NCBI GenBank assembly: GCA_910576995.1
Contig: CAJTLC010000002.1
Span: 1 to 64,000 of the forward strand
Direction of reading: 5' to 3'
From: an uncultured Ruminococcus sp.
Lineage (GTDB): Bacteria > Bacillota > Clostridia > Oscillospirales > Ruminococcaceae
DNA: 64,000 bases
The notes under the pieces are model-generated. The model saw only the letters and a program-made list of their open reading frames with translations. It ran no database searches and had not been told where the DNA came from. This document shows positions 44,269 through 51,962 of this stretch, one piece after another (the first letter of the stretch is position 1; the number at the start of each line of letters is the position of its first letter). The position numbers and the translations under genes are program-made.

Positions 44269-44297
44269 TTGACAAAATATTAAATATGTGATATAAT
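44269..44297 (+). promoter_or_regulatory. CRISPR leader promoter
   Basis: TTGACA (44269-44274) and TATAAT (44292-44297) are 17 bases apart, in the 304-base AT-rich leader between cas6 and the first repeat. A small GCGAAT/ATTCGC hairpin follows near 44304-44325. Confidence 0.85.
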
Positions 44298-44471
44298 AAC
44301 AGTGCGAATCTATGAAAAAATTCGCTTTGATAAAGTGTAAAAAGCGGAGACTCGCGCTTGAAAACAAGCTTTTTATGAATTATTTATTTATAAAATAGCA
44401 TATTTTCAAATATATTGATTTTACAGACACAATATGTAGTTTTTTCAAGTTTATTTATACTAAATATTGCT

Positions 44472-44980
44472 ATCACAACCCACACCCCTTACGGGGACTG
44501 AAACATAAGTCCTACAGGTCTTGTCACTTCTTCATCATCACAACCCACACCCCTTACGGGGACTGAAACCAAATGATAACTTGCGTTTTCGGTCTTCCCG
44601 GTCAAGATCACAACCCACACCCCTTACGGGGACTGAAACCTGTTACTGCTTTTAATCCTGCTTTGATTGCTTCAAACATCACAACCCACACCCCTTACGG
44701 GGACTGAAACTTCTGCTCTGAGAACGCTGAACATCTTTTCATCAACATCACAACCCACACCCCTTACGGGGACTGAAACTGTATAGCTTGTAACTCTTCT
44801 GCTTCTGCTTCCAATCACAACCCACACCCCTTACGGGGACTGAAACTGAAAATCCAAGCCATTCCCAACAAAGCTGTACAGATCACAACCCACACCCCTT
44901 ACGGGGACTGAAACCTCATACTATAAATATAGTCTTGTAATTCAGACATCACAACCCACACCCCTTACGGGGACTGAATA
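44472..44980 (+). CRISPR. CRISPR array, 8 repeats of 33 bp and 7 spacers
   Basis: The repeats begin ATCACAACCCACACCCCTTA and end CGGGGACTGAAAC. They start at 44472, 44537, 44607, 44678, 44747, 44814, 44882 and 44948. Spacers are 32, 37, 38, 36, 34, 35 and 33 bases. The last repeat has lost its final bases (ACTGAATA), so the array reads in the + direction with the leader upstream. The 3' end ACTGAAAC is a typical 8-base crRNA handle for Cas6-processed type I/III systems, and CCCC/GGGG can pair as a small stem. The variable spacer length fits type III or I-B. The neighbouring CARF-HEPN gene favours type III. Confidence 0.97.
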
Positions 44981-45060
44981 TGCAAAATAAATATAAAAGT
45001 TTTAATATTTATTTTGCATATAATAATCCCCCATCCATAAAAGCGGATGGGGGATTATTA
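44979..45060. terminator. Two perfect hairpins closing the array and the GGDEF gene
   Basis: The first stem pairs 44979-44994 with 45005-45020 (TATGCAAAATAAATAT). The second pairs 45021-45036 with 45045-45060 (TAATAATCCCCCATCC). They end the CRISPR transcript and, on the other strand, the GGDEF gene whose stop lies 10 bases away. Confidence 0.8.
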
Positions 45061-45070
45061 TAGTAAAAAA

Positions 45071-46834
45071 TCAAATAAACGCTTGCTTCTTAAGAATCGC
45101 CGTGATAACTCTTCCCAATATGGCGAAATAATTTATATCCGTTACCGACCATTTATTGAATCTGCCGATATAGCAGAACGAGATCATACCCTTTATCATA
45201 CTGTCGTCGGTCATCAGATACTGAACTGCGCCGCCGATATTGTCCTCGGTAAGCCGCGCAAACGCTCCGTCTTCCCTGCCCTCAAGCTCGTTCACATTAT
45301 CAATAGCAAATATACCGTCTCCAGAAAATCGCTCTGTATAGCCATTTTCAAGCAGATATGCAGCATTCCGCGACGCCGCGTTTCCACAGCTTAAAATAAG
45401 GCTCATATCCTTGCCTGCAAATACGCAGATATCATCGATCTTAAATTCGCTGCGAATCTGCTCCAAAAGAACTGATATATCAGGAATTCGCCCAAAAACA
45501 AGACTTTCAGACAAATTAGCTGCAAAAGTCAGCTTATCGTTTATATCCTTTTTTCCGGCAAGATAGGCGATCTTATTTTCAATATCCTTTTCAACAGAAC
45601 CATGCTTGCCAACATCATATATTACATACCGGTTCATTCCCTTTTGCTGAGCGATGTAAAGCGCCTTGTCAGCCTGCATAAACAATTCATCATAATCTCT
45701 GCTGTCAATCGGATAAGTCGAAATTCCCATAGAACAGGTAAGCCTGAAATTTTCAAAGCGATCCTTAAATGCAAGTTCCGTATTCATTCTTATAGCGCGA
45801 AGAATTCCACGAAGATCTTCTTCATCACGCGTATTTTCGATAATTATCAGAAATCCGCCGCCGCTGATTCTGCCCGCTATACCTCGCGTTCCCAATTCTC
45901 TTTTTACAATTCCGGCTATAGTATATATCACCTCATCGCCAAAAAGGTGACCGTAACTCGTGTTAATATCCGTAAAATTATCTATATCAAGTATAACTAT
46001 GTTCACATTATATGATGGAGACGAATTTAAAATATCAACAGCAAAATTCGTTACCGCGCGTTTATTCAAAAGTCCCGACAGCGAGTCTTTGTTAGCTTCA
46101 AGAGCAAGATTGATATCTTTAGTCTTTTGCCGTGAATTTATTACGGAAATTATACCGCTTACCCTGCGCGTTTTCGGGTCGTCATATCGGGTAATTCCTC
46201 TGAACAGGCACATTTCACGATTTTTCCCCTTTGTAAGTATAGACGATTCAAATTCATGATCAAATCGATAAACACCGTTTTTTATATCACGGCAAAGAGT
46301 ATTGAAAGTTTCGATATACCTAGATAAAACCCAGCCCGATCTGATAGAATTTTCCTGCCATTTTTCAAGTTCTTCGTCTGAAAATACGATCTCGCGGCAG
46401 CAATCAAACATATAAATTTTAATATGACGGGTTTCAAAACTGTAGTCGAAAGCCAGATCGGTCGTAAGGCTAAGGGCATATCTGTACTCCGAAAGCTGCT
46501 TTTCCTTTTCCAAAGAAATATCTTCCAAAGAAAAAATATCGCTGAAATCAATAATATACAGTTTCTCATCATCGTCGCTAAGCAGCCGCACAGAAGCAAG
46601 AATCCACCTCAGCATACCATTTATGCCTTTCATTCTGATAACTGTCCGAAGCGTGACGCCCTCCGTGACAGTTTCAACGCATTCGGCAAGACGCGGAAAG
46701 TCTTCATCGTCAATAGTACGCCTTATAGAATATATTACATCATTACCAAAATAGCTGAAAAACTGCTCGTTTCCGCTTTGGGTATGCAGACTCTCATCAA
46801 CTATTACTCTGCCAACATTAAAAAAATTATTCAT
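45071..46834 (-). CDS. PAS-GGDEF protein with degenerate active site
   Basis: This 587-residue soluble protein has PAS-like regions over about 1-235 and a GGDEF fold at about 250-400 (LSGLLNKRAV start, VILDIDNFTDINTSYGHLFGD, ADKALYIAQQKGMNRY end). A C-terminal GAF-like region follows. The signature GGDEF is SGGGF (324-328), so the metal and catalytic acidic residues are gone. It should not make cyclic di-GMP and may instead bind nucleotide or protein partners. The GAF-like part ends in a hydrophobic segment. It has its own consensus promoter and no operon partner. Confidence 0.85.
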   Translation of the reverse strand: MNNFFNVGRVIVDESLHTQSGNEQFFSYFGNDVIYSIRRTIDDEDFPRLAECVETVTEGVTLRTVIRMKGINGMLRWILASVRLLSDDDEKLYIIDFSDIFSLEDISLEKEKQLSEYRYALSLTTDLAFDYSFETRHIKIYMFDCCREIVFSDEELEKWQENSIRSGWVLSRYIETFNTLCRDIKNGVYRFDHEFESSILTKGKNREMCLFRGITRYDDPKTRRVSGIISVINSRQKTKDINLALEANKDSLSGLLNKRAVTNFAVDILNSSPSYNVNIVILDIDNFTDINTSYGHLFGDEVIYTIAGIVKRELGTRGIAGRISGGGFLIIIENTRDEEDLRGILRAIRMNTELAFKDRFENFRLTCSMGISTYPIDSRDYDELFMQADKALYIAQQKGMNRYVIYDVGKHGSVEKDIENKIAYLAGKKDINDKLTFAANLSESLVFGRIPDISVLLEQIRSEFKIDDICVFAGKDMSLILSCGNAASRNAAYLLENGYTERFSGDGIFAIDNVNELEGREDGAFARLTEDNIGGAVQYLMTDDSMIKGMISFCYIGRFNKWSVTDINYFAILGRVITAILKKQAFI

Positions 46835-46874
46835 AATTTCACCTCAATATGCATCTGTTTGCAGATTTATTTTA

Positions 46875-46903
46875 ATTATAACATTAATCGGCATAAATTG
46901 CAA
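46875..46903 (-). promoter_or_regulatory. Promoter of the GGDEF-like gene
   Basis: On the minus strand, TTGCAA (46903-46898) and TATAAT (46880-46875) are 17 bases apart. GAGGTG lies before the start codon. Confidence 0.8.
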
Positions 46904-47000
46904 GCACTCAATATTCATAAAAAGTTTACATTTAAAAACATATTATCATCACATTTGTAAATTATAATAATAAGAACAATTTTTTGAGGCAGGTGTTTTT

Positions 47001-48260
47001 ATGGCAAAAAAAGAAATTCGGCATTATCTTTTTATTGCAGTAATAATTATCGGAATATGTTACATCGTCAAAAACTTTAATTTTTTCGAAAAAATTGCTT
47101 CTCTAATATTTTCAGCGGCATTTCCGCTGCTTCTTGGAGTTATTATCGCGTATATCTTCAACATTCTGCTGCGCTGGTATGAAAAACATTTTTTTCCAAA
47201 AAGCAGCAGTGATTTCGTTAAATTTGCGCGGCGTCCTGCCTGTATTGTACTTTCATTTCTGAGCGTTTTAGCTTTGATCGTGCTTATTCTTACAATAGTA
47301 ATTCCCGAAATGATCAACGCTGTCAAACTTATCTCCCTAAAGATCCCTCCGCTGCTTGTTGAAGGACGCGACTTCCTTCTGAAAAAACTTGACGAATACC
47401 CCGATATTCAGAAAGAAGCTGTTAAACTTTTCGCTGAATTTGACGTAAGTTCGATTGATTGGACATCGACGACGCAAAAGATCGCCGATTTCGTTCAAAG
47501 CGGCGTACTTGGCATTATAACTTCAGCCGTCGGCATCGTTGACGCAGTCACAAGCACGGTAGTCGATGCAGTTCTTGCGATAATTTTCGCTGTATATCTG
47601 CTTTTACGCAAAGACAAACTCCTGCGCGACGGCGACAGATTCCTAAAAACTTTCACCAAAGAAAAATTCTATATGCGCTTTAAGCATATAGCCAGAATTA
47701 CAAATAAAACTTTTCAGGATTTCTTTGTCGGACAATTTCTTGATGCCATGATACTCGGCTGCCTCTGCTTTATCGGAATGTCTGTCATTCGCCTGCCATA
47801 CGCGGGAATGAGCAGCGTTCTTGTCGGCGTTACAGCTCTCATACCGATCGTCGGCGCATTTCTCGGAGCAGGTATAAGCGCATTTATAATTTTTACCGAA
47901 AACCCTTTTCAGGCAATGATTTTCATAATTCTCATCCTCATTCTTCAGCAGCTTGAGGGCAATCTCATTTATCCGAAAGTGGTGGGCGATTCAGTCGGAC
48001 TTCCCGGTATATGGGTACTTGCCGCAACCACGTTTGGCGGAGGATTATGGGGATTTATGGGAATGCTCGTAGGCGTTCCAATAGCGGCAACAATATATAA
48101 ACTTATGTTTGAAAAGCTGCGCGAAAGGGAAGCGATTGTCGGTATCGACGATCCGGACGCTGTAGTTGCGACTGGTCCAAGATTTTCTTTGTCATCATTA
48201 TTCAGGCGAAAAACGCGAAATAACAGTAGCAGGAATAATAATTCTCGCAGAAACAGATAG
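47001..48260 (+). CDS. AI-2E family transporter
   Basis: This 419-residue membrane protein has about eight helices in the PF01594 layout: two N-terminal helices, a cytosolic helical region, and a C-terminal bundle with GMSSVLVGVTALIPIVGAFLG and EGNLIYPKVVGDSVGLPGIWVLAA. Family members export small molecules or act as Na+/H+ antiporters; export of the quorum signal AI-2 is shown for only some. The tail is Arg/Asn/Ser-rich. GAGGCAGG precedes the ATG. Confidence 0.9.
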   Translation: MAKKEIRHYLFIAVIIIGICYIVKNFNFFEKIASLIFSAAFPLLLGVIIAYIFNILLRWYEKHFFPKSSSDFVKFARRPACIVLSFLSVLALIVLILTIVIPEMINAVKLISLKIPPLLVEGRDFLLKKLDEYPDIQKEAVKLFAEFDVSSIDWTSTTQKIADFVQSGVLGIITSAVGIVDAVTSTVVDAVLAIIFAVYLLLRKDKLLRDGDRFLKTFTKEKFYMRFKHIARITNKTFQDFFVGQFLDAMILGCLCFIGMSVIRLPYAGMSSVLVGVTALIPIVGAFLGAGISAFIIFTENPFQAMIFIILILILQQLEGNLIYPKVVGDSVGLPGIWVLAATTFGGGLWGFMGMLVGVPIAATIYKLMFEKLREREAIVGIDDPDAVVATGPRFSLSSLFRRKTRNNSSRNNNSRRNR

Positions 48261-48261
48261 A

Positions 48262-48453
48262 TTAAGAACTTATTCACATAGGATATTGCAAGCATCTTTT
48301 AGGCGAATTTTACCGATTGCTGCGTTGAAAGACCTTGAAATACGTCAGTATTCCTGCGGTCTTTCTCCTGGCACGTAGATAACAAAATCTTTGATTTTGC
48401 TCATCTGCGTATGCTTTAGTACCGCGCACAAATCCTATGTGAACAAGTTCTAA
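48262..48453. repeat. Long hairpin repeat (family member)
   Basis: The ends TTAAGAACTTATTCACATAG and CTATGTGAACAAGTTCTAA pair. It holds both inner blocks, GCGTTGAAAGACCTTGAAAT and AAAATCTTTGATTTTGCTC, and is the fullest copy. It begins 2 bases after the transporter stop and lies upstream of the pyruvate formate-lyase promoter. Confidence 0.88.
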
Positions 48454-48502
48454 AAAGCAGATGTTATATCTGCTTTTTATTTTTAATTTATCCACAATAT
48501 TT

Positions 48503-48526
48503 TTTTGATAACTTCAGTTATCAAAA
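48503..48526. promoter_or_regulatory. Candidate operator upstream of pyruvate formate-lyase
   Basis: TTTTGATAAC-TTCA-GTTATCAAAA has perfect 10-bp arms and ends 2 bases before the -35 box. Position and AT-rich symmetry suit a Rex- or CRP/FNR-like redox regulator, but the half-sites do not exactly match either consensus. Confidence 0.6.
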
Positions 48527-48528
48527 GA

Positions 48529-48557
48529 TTGACAAAAGTTAAGCAATGTGTTATGAT
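48529..48557 (+). promoter_or_regulatory. Pyruvate formate-lyase promoter
   Basis: TTGACA (48529-48534) and TATGAT (48552-48557) are 17 bases apart, 28 bases before the chosen start. Confidence 0.85.
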
Positions 48558-48584
48558 TAGAGTATACAAATGGAAAGGAATGAT

Positions 48585-50672
48585 ATGATGCTTCATTACA
48601 TTAATGAATATCCGTCGGAATGGGAGGGATTTGAAAGAGGTCGCTGGTGCAATACTTCGGTAAACGTCCGCGACTTTATCAAAAAAAATTACACTCCATA
48701 CGACGGAGACGAAAGCTTTCTCGCCGCTCCTACAGAAGCTACAAAAAAACTTTGGGAACAGGTAATGGACCTCTCGCGTCAGGAACGCGAAGCAGGCGGC
48801 GTTCTCGATATGGATACAAAAATTGTTTCAACTATAACCTCTCATGATGCAGGTTATCTTAATAAAGATCTCGAGCAGATCGTTGGTTTGCAGACTGACA
48901 AGCCTTTCAAGCGTTCTCTTCAACCTTTTGGCGGAATTCGAATGGCTCAGAATGCCTGCACTCAGAACGGCTACGAAGTTGACCCCGAAGTCGTAAAAAT
49001 ATTCACTAAATACAGAAAAACCCATAATCAAGGCGTTTTTGACGCATATACCCCCGAAATGCGACTCGCACGCAAATCCGCTATCATTACCGGACTTCCT
49101 GACGCTTATGGCAGAGGAAGAATCATTGGCGACTACAGACGTGTTGCCCTTTACGGTATTGATATTCTCATTGCTGACAAGAAGCATCAGATCGAAACTT
49201 CTCTCGTTCGTATGACGTCGAAAAATATTCGTCTCCGTGAAGAACTTGCAGAACAGGTGCGCGCTCTTGAAGAACTGAAAGAACTCGGCAAAATATACGG
49301 TTATGATATCTCCCGTCCCGCTTCAAATGCAAAGGAAGCTGTTCAATGGCTTTATTTCGGCTATCTTGCAGCAGTTAAGGAGCAGAACGGCGCAGCTATG
49401 TCTCTCGGACGTACTTCAACTTTCCTCGATATTTATATTCAGCGAGATCTCGAAAAAGGTATTATCACTGAAGAACAGGCTCAGGAACTTATCGATCACT
49501 TCATCATGAAGCTCCGTATCGTTAAATTTGCACGCACTCCCGAATATAACGAACTTTTCTCAGGCGATCCCACTTGGATAACCGAATCTATCGGCGGCGT
49601 TGACGTTGACGGTCATCATCTTGTAACTAAAAACAGTTTCCGTTATCTTCATACCCTTGAAAATCTCGGTACTGCGCCCGAACCAAACATGACTGTTCTC
49701 TGGTCTCAGAAGCTTCCGCGTAAATTCAAGGAATACTGCGCAAAAATGTCTATCAAGACTTCATCTATACAGTATGAGAACGACGATATGATGCGCGTTA
49801 TCCACGGCGACGACTACGCTATCGCCTGCTGTGTATCTTCAATGCGCGTAGGTAAGGAAATGCAATTCTTCGGCGCTCGCGCAAATCTTGCAAAGTGCCT
49901 GCTTTATGCCATAAACGGCGGCGTTGACGAACGTCTGAAAATTCAGGTTGGGCCTAAATTCAGACCCGTAGAGGGCGATTATCTCGACTTCGACGACGTA
50001 TGGGACAAGTATGAAAACATGATGGAATGGCTCGCGGGACTTTATGTCAACACTCTTAACGTCATTCATTATATGCATGATAAGTATTGCTATGAAAAGC
50101 TCCAGATGGCTCTTCATGACAGAGATGTAAAGCGTTATTTCGCTACAGGCATCGCAGGACTTTCTGTTGTTGCGGATTCGCTTTCGGCGATCAAATACGC
50201 CAAAGTTAAGGTGATACGCGATGAAAACGGCATCGTTACCGATTATGAAGTTGAGGGAGATTTCCCGAAATATGGAAATAATGACGACCGCGTCGACCAG
50301 CTTGCCGTTACTGTTGTCCGCAAGTTTATGGACTGTATAAGAAAGCACCACACATACCGCGACGGAGTTCCCACAATGTCTATCCTTACGATAACTTCAA
50401 ACGTCGTATACGGCAAAAAGACGGGAAATACTCCTGACGGCAGGAAAATGGGAGTTCCGCTTGCTCCGGGCGCTAATCCGATGCATGGCAGAGATACTCA
50501 CGGCGCTGCGGCTTCTCTTGCTTCTGTTGCAAAGCTTCCTTTCCGTCATGCCCAGGACGGCATTTCGAATACTTTCTCAATTATTCCAGACGCTCTCGGC
50601 AAGGATTCACAATTGTTTGTCGGCGATCTCGATCTCGATAAACTTAGCGCAGAGGAAGATTTAGATGTTTAA
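48585..50672 (+). CDS. pflB: Pyruvate formate-lyase core subunit, lacking the glycyl-radical domain
   Basis: The protein is 695 residues from the ATG at 48585, where GGAAAGGA fits; an ATG at 48570 has no ribosome site. The chain carries the PFL barrel with the catalytic Cys pair C415-C416 (IACCVSSM) and the usual N-terminal WEGFERGRW. It ends NTFSIIPDALGKDSQLFVGDLDLDKLSAEEDLDV (key part SIIPDALGKD), exactly before the C-terminal glycyl-radical loop that single-chain enzymes have (about 750-760 residues). That loop is encoded two genes downstream as a separate chain. The enzyme converts pyruvate and CoA to acetyl-CoA and formate. Its last 8 bases overlap the next gene. Confidence 0.9.
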   Translation: MMLHYINEYPSEWEGFERGRWCNTSVNVRDFIKKNYTPYDGDESFLAAPTEATKKLWEQVMDLSRQEREAGGVLDMDTKIVSTITSHDAGYLNKDLEQIVGLQTDKPFKRSLQPFGGIRMAQNACTQNGYEVDPEVVKIFTKYRKTHNQGVFDAYTPEMRLARKSAIITGLPDAYGRGRIIGDYRRVALYGIDILIADKKHQIETSLVRMTSKNIRLREELAEQVRALEELKELGKIYGYDISRPASNAKEAVQWLYFGYLAAVKEQNGAAMSLGRTSTFLDIYIQRDLEKGIITEEQAQELIDHFIMKLRIVKFARTPEYNELFSGDPTWITESIGGVDVDGHHLVTKNSFRYLHTLENLGTAPEPNMTVLWSQKLPRKFKEYCAKMSIKTSSIQYENDDMMRVIHGDDYAIACCVSSMRVGKEMQFFGARANLAKCLLYAINGGVDERLKIQVGPKFRPVEGDYLDFDDVWDKYENMMEWLAGLYVNTLNVIHYMHDKYCYEKLQMALHDRDVKRYFATGIAGLSVVADSLSAIKYAKVKVIRDENGIVTDYEVEGDFPKYGNNDDRVDQLAVTVVRKFMDCIRKHHTYRDGVPTMSILTITSNVVYGKKTGNTPDGRKMGVPLAPGANPMHGRDTHGAAASLASVAKLPFRHAQDGISNTFSIIPDALGKDSQLFVGDLDLDKLSAEEDLDV

Positions 50673-50868
50673 TAAAAACGATCCGCAGGCGCTTGCTGAT
50701 CTGATAGATTCTCTCATGGCTGACGGAAGCGGTCATGTGAATATCATATCTGACGAGGACAGCTCGGAATTAAAAGTCAACGTAGTCAACAGCACGGATT
50801 ATTGCGGAAATAAAGGCGCGTGCTGTCAGCCTACGGAAAATTCAATTGACGATGATCAGGAGGACTAA
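50665..50868 (+). CDS. Small acidic Cys-containing protein in the split PFL operon
   Basis: This 67-residue protein overlaps the core gene by 8 bases, with GAGGAAG upstream. Its first half (ALADLIDSLMADGSGHVNI) resembles the start of the glycyl-radical subunit (QVDNLIELLDGYVEKGGHHLNV), but the radical motif RVSGYAV is absent. Instead it has Cys47, Cys53 and Cys54 (DYCGNKGACCQP) and an acidic tail. By inference it is a paralogue that acts in assembly, radical protection or metal binding for the split enzyme. I know of no named family. Confidence 0.75.
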   Translation: MFNKNDPQALADLIDSLMADGSGHVNIISDEDSSELKVNVVNSTDYCGNKGACCQPTENSIDDDQED

Positions 50869-50870
50869 TT

Positions 50871-51110
50871 ATGAATAATCAGAAGCAGGTAGACAACCTT
50901 ATTGAATTACTCGACGGTTATGTTGAAAAAGGCGGTCATCACCTTAATGTAAACGTTTTTACTAAAGAGACTCTTCTCGACGCTCAGGCTCACCCCGAAA
51001 AGTATCCGCAGCTTACAGTGCGCGTTTCGGGATATGCCGTAAATTTCGTGAAGCTTACCAAAGAGCAGCAGGACGACGTAATTTCGCGTACATTCCACAG
51101 CTCGCTTTAA
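50871..51110 (+). CDS. Separate glycyl-radical subunit of pyruvate formate-lyase (GrcA-like)
   Basis: The 79 residues match the C-terminal end of ordinary pyruvate formate-lyase: GGHHLNVNVFTKETLLDAQ, HPEKYPQLTVRVSGYAV with radical Gly54, and the closing DVISRTF. AGGAGG precedes the ATG, 2 bases after the previous stop. It resembles the spare radical protein GrcA/YfiD, but here it appears to be the only glycyl-radical source for the core chain, making the enzyme obligately two-part. PflA (15069-15812) should activate it. Confidence 0.88.
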   Translation: MNNQKQVDNLIELLDGYVEKGGHHLNVNVFTKETLLDAQAHPEKYPQLTVRVSGYAVNFVKLTKEQQDDVISRTFHSSL

Positions 51111-51125
51111 TTAATCATTAATATT

Positions 51126-51160
51126 AAAAGCAGTCCGCAAAAACATCGGACTGCTTTTTT
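51126..51160 (+). terminator. Terminator of the pyruvate formate-lyase operon
   Basis: The 12-bp arms AAAAGCAGTCCG / CGGACTGCTTTT enclose a 9-base loop and are followed by T residues. Confidence 0.9.
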
Positions 51161-51167
51161 GAGTTTG

Positions 51168-51602
51168 TTATAAGAATTGCCTCATATTCTGAGAAAGCTT
51201 TTCTTCGGCTTTAATAAGACGTTTTGTGAGATCCTTCGAACGCTCGTCAGCCGCCTTGTACTGATTCATATAGCGGCTCAGGGATTTTATTCCCATATTG
51301 CAGCCGTCCGTCATCAATTCAGCGATCGTGCTGTCGGATTCGTTCATTTTCAGCTTGACGTTAGTTTTCACCCATGACATACCTGCCGCGATAGGATTCG
51401 GCTCTTTTCCGTTGTCGTGGTAATCGGCTAAAACCTCCTGAAGATCGGTTTGCAGCTTTTGATTCTCTTTCGTGCTATCCTGTAAATATTTCCGCATCTT
51501 CATGCTGTTGGCATAAACCATTACTTCATCTATGGCGGAAATTCCCATTTTTATGCCTGCGTCGCATTCTCTCAGCAGCTTTATGGTATCCTGTTCAACC
51601 AT
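51168..51602 (-). CDS. Conserved helical-bundle protein (ferritin-like, function unknown)
   Basis: This 144-residue protein is all helical, with the conserved segment LMTDGCNMGIKSLSRYMNQY near residues 96-115 and MVEQDTIKLLRECDAGIKMG at the start. I recognise it as a common clostridial protein resembling ferritin-like DUF2383-type bundles, but the metal ligands are not obvious. Its ribosome site GGAAGTGAT lies inside the hairpin 51608-51650, so translation may be restrained. It is the last gene downstream of ddh and the 96-residue membrane protein. Confidence 0.7.
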   Translation of the reverse strand: MVEQDTIKLLRECDAGIKMGISAIDEVMVYANSMKMRKYLQDSTKENQKLQTDLQEVLADYHDNGKEPNPIAAGMSWVKTNVKLKMNESDSTIAELMTDGCNMGIKSLSRYMNQYKAADERSKDLTKRLIKAEEKLSQNMRQFL

Positions 51603-51607
51603 AAAAA

Positions 51608-51650
51608 ATCACTTCCTTTCGGAATTATTTTTTCCAGAAAAGAAGTGATT
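51608..51650 (-). promoter_or_regulatory. Hairpin covering the ribosome site of the 51168-51602 gene
   Basis: AATCACTTC (51608-51616) and GAAGTGATT (51642-51650) are perfect 9-bp arms. On the minus-strand transcript the downstream arm contains GAAGTGATT, the core of the ribosome site, so folding would hide it. Confidence 0.5.
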
Positions 51651-51668
51651 ATTCTTTAGAATTTGTTC

Positions 51669-51959
51669 TTATTTATTATTTTCTTCTTTTGTTTTTTTAC
51701 GACGAAGCATAAAATAAGAAGAAATTATAAGAGCAATGCCTATGATCGCAAATATACCAAAAAATATAATATCTTTTCCTACAGTTTTTGTTATAAACAC
51801 CGCTGTCGGTCCGTCTGCGCCGCCAATTATCCCGATAGTTGAAGCATTATTGTGCAAATTATTAGTTAATCCAAAACCTATAAGCGCACATAATACAGCA
51901 GATGAAGCTGTTATAACAAAACCTAAAACTGCTGAAATAATACCAATTATTTTTTTCAT
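51669..51959 (-). CDS. Small membrane protein with an OadB-type motif
   Basis: This 96-residue protein has two membrane helices (about 4-30 and 60-85). Between them is STIGIIGGADGPTAVFITK, the motif of the beta subunit of sodium-pumping decarboxylases (OadB/GcdB), where it lines the Na+ site. Here the motif stands in a mini-protein that cannot form the full pump. It starts 3 bases after the ddh stop and is probably cotranscribed. It may be a remnant or an independent small protein; the intact frame argues for the latter. Confidence 0.7.
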   Translation of the reverse strand: MKKIIGIISAVLGFVITASSAVLCALIGFGLTNNLHNNASTIGIIGGADGPTAVFITKTVGKDIIFFGIFAIIGIALIISSYFMLRRKKTKEENNK

Positions 51960-51962
51960 AAA

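Noticed and set aside
44472..44980. Minus-strand transcription of the CRISPR array
   Set aside because: The degenerate last repeat at the right end, the consensus promoter on the left and the ACTGAAAC handle all favour the + direction.
48570..48584. Upstream ATG for the pyruvate formate-lyase core gene
   Set aside because: It has no ribosome site, while the ATG at 48585 is preceded by GGAAAGGA at good spacing.
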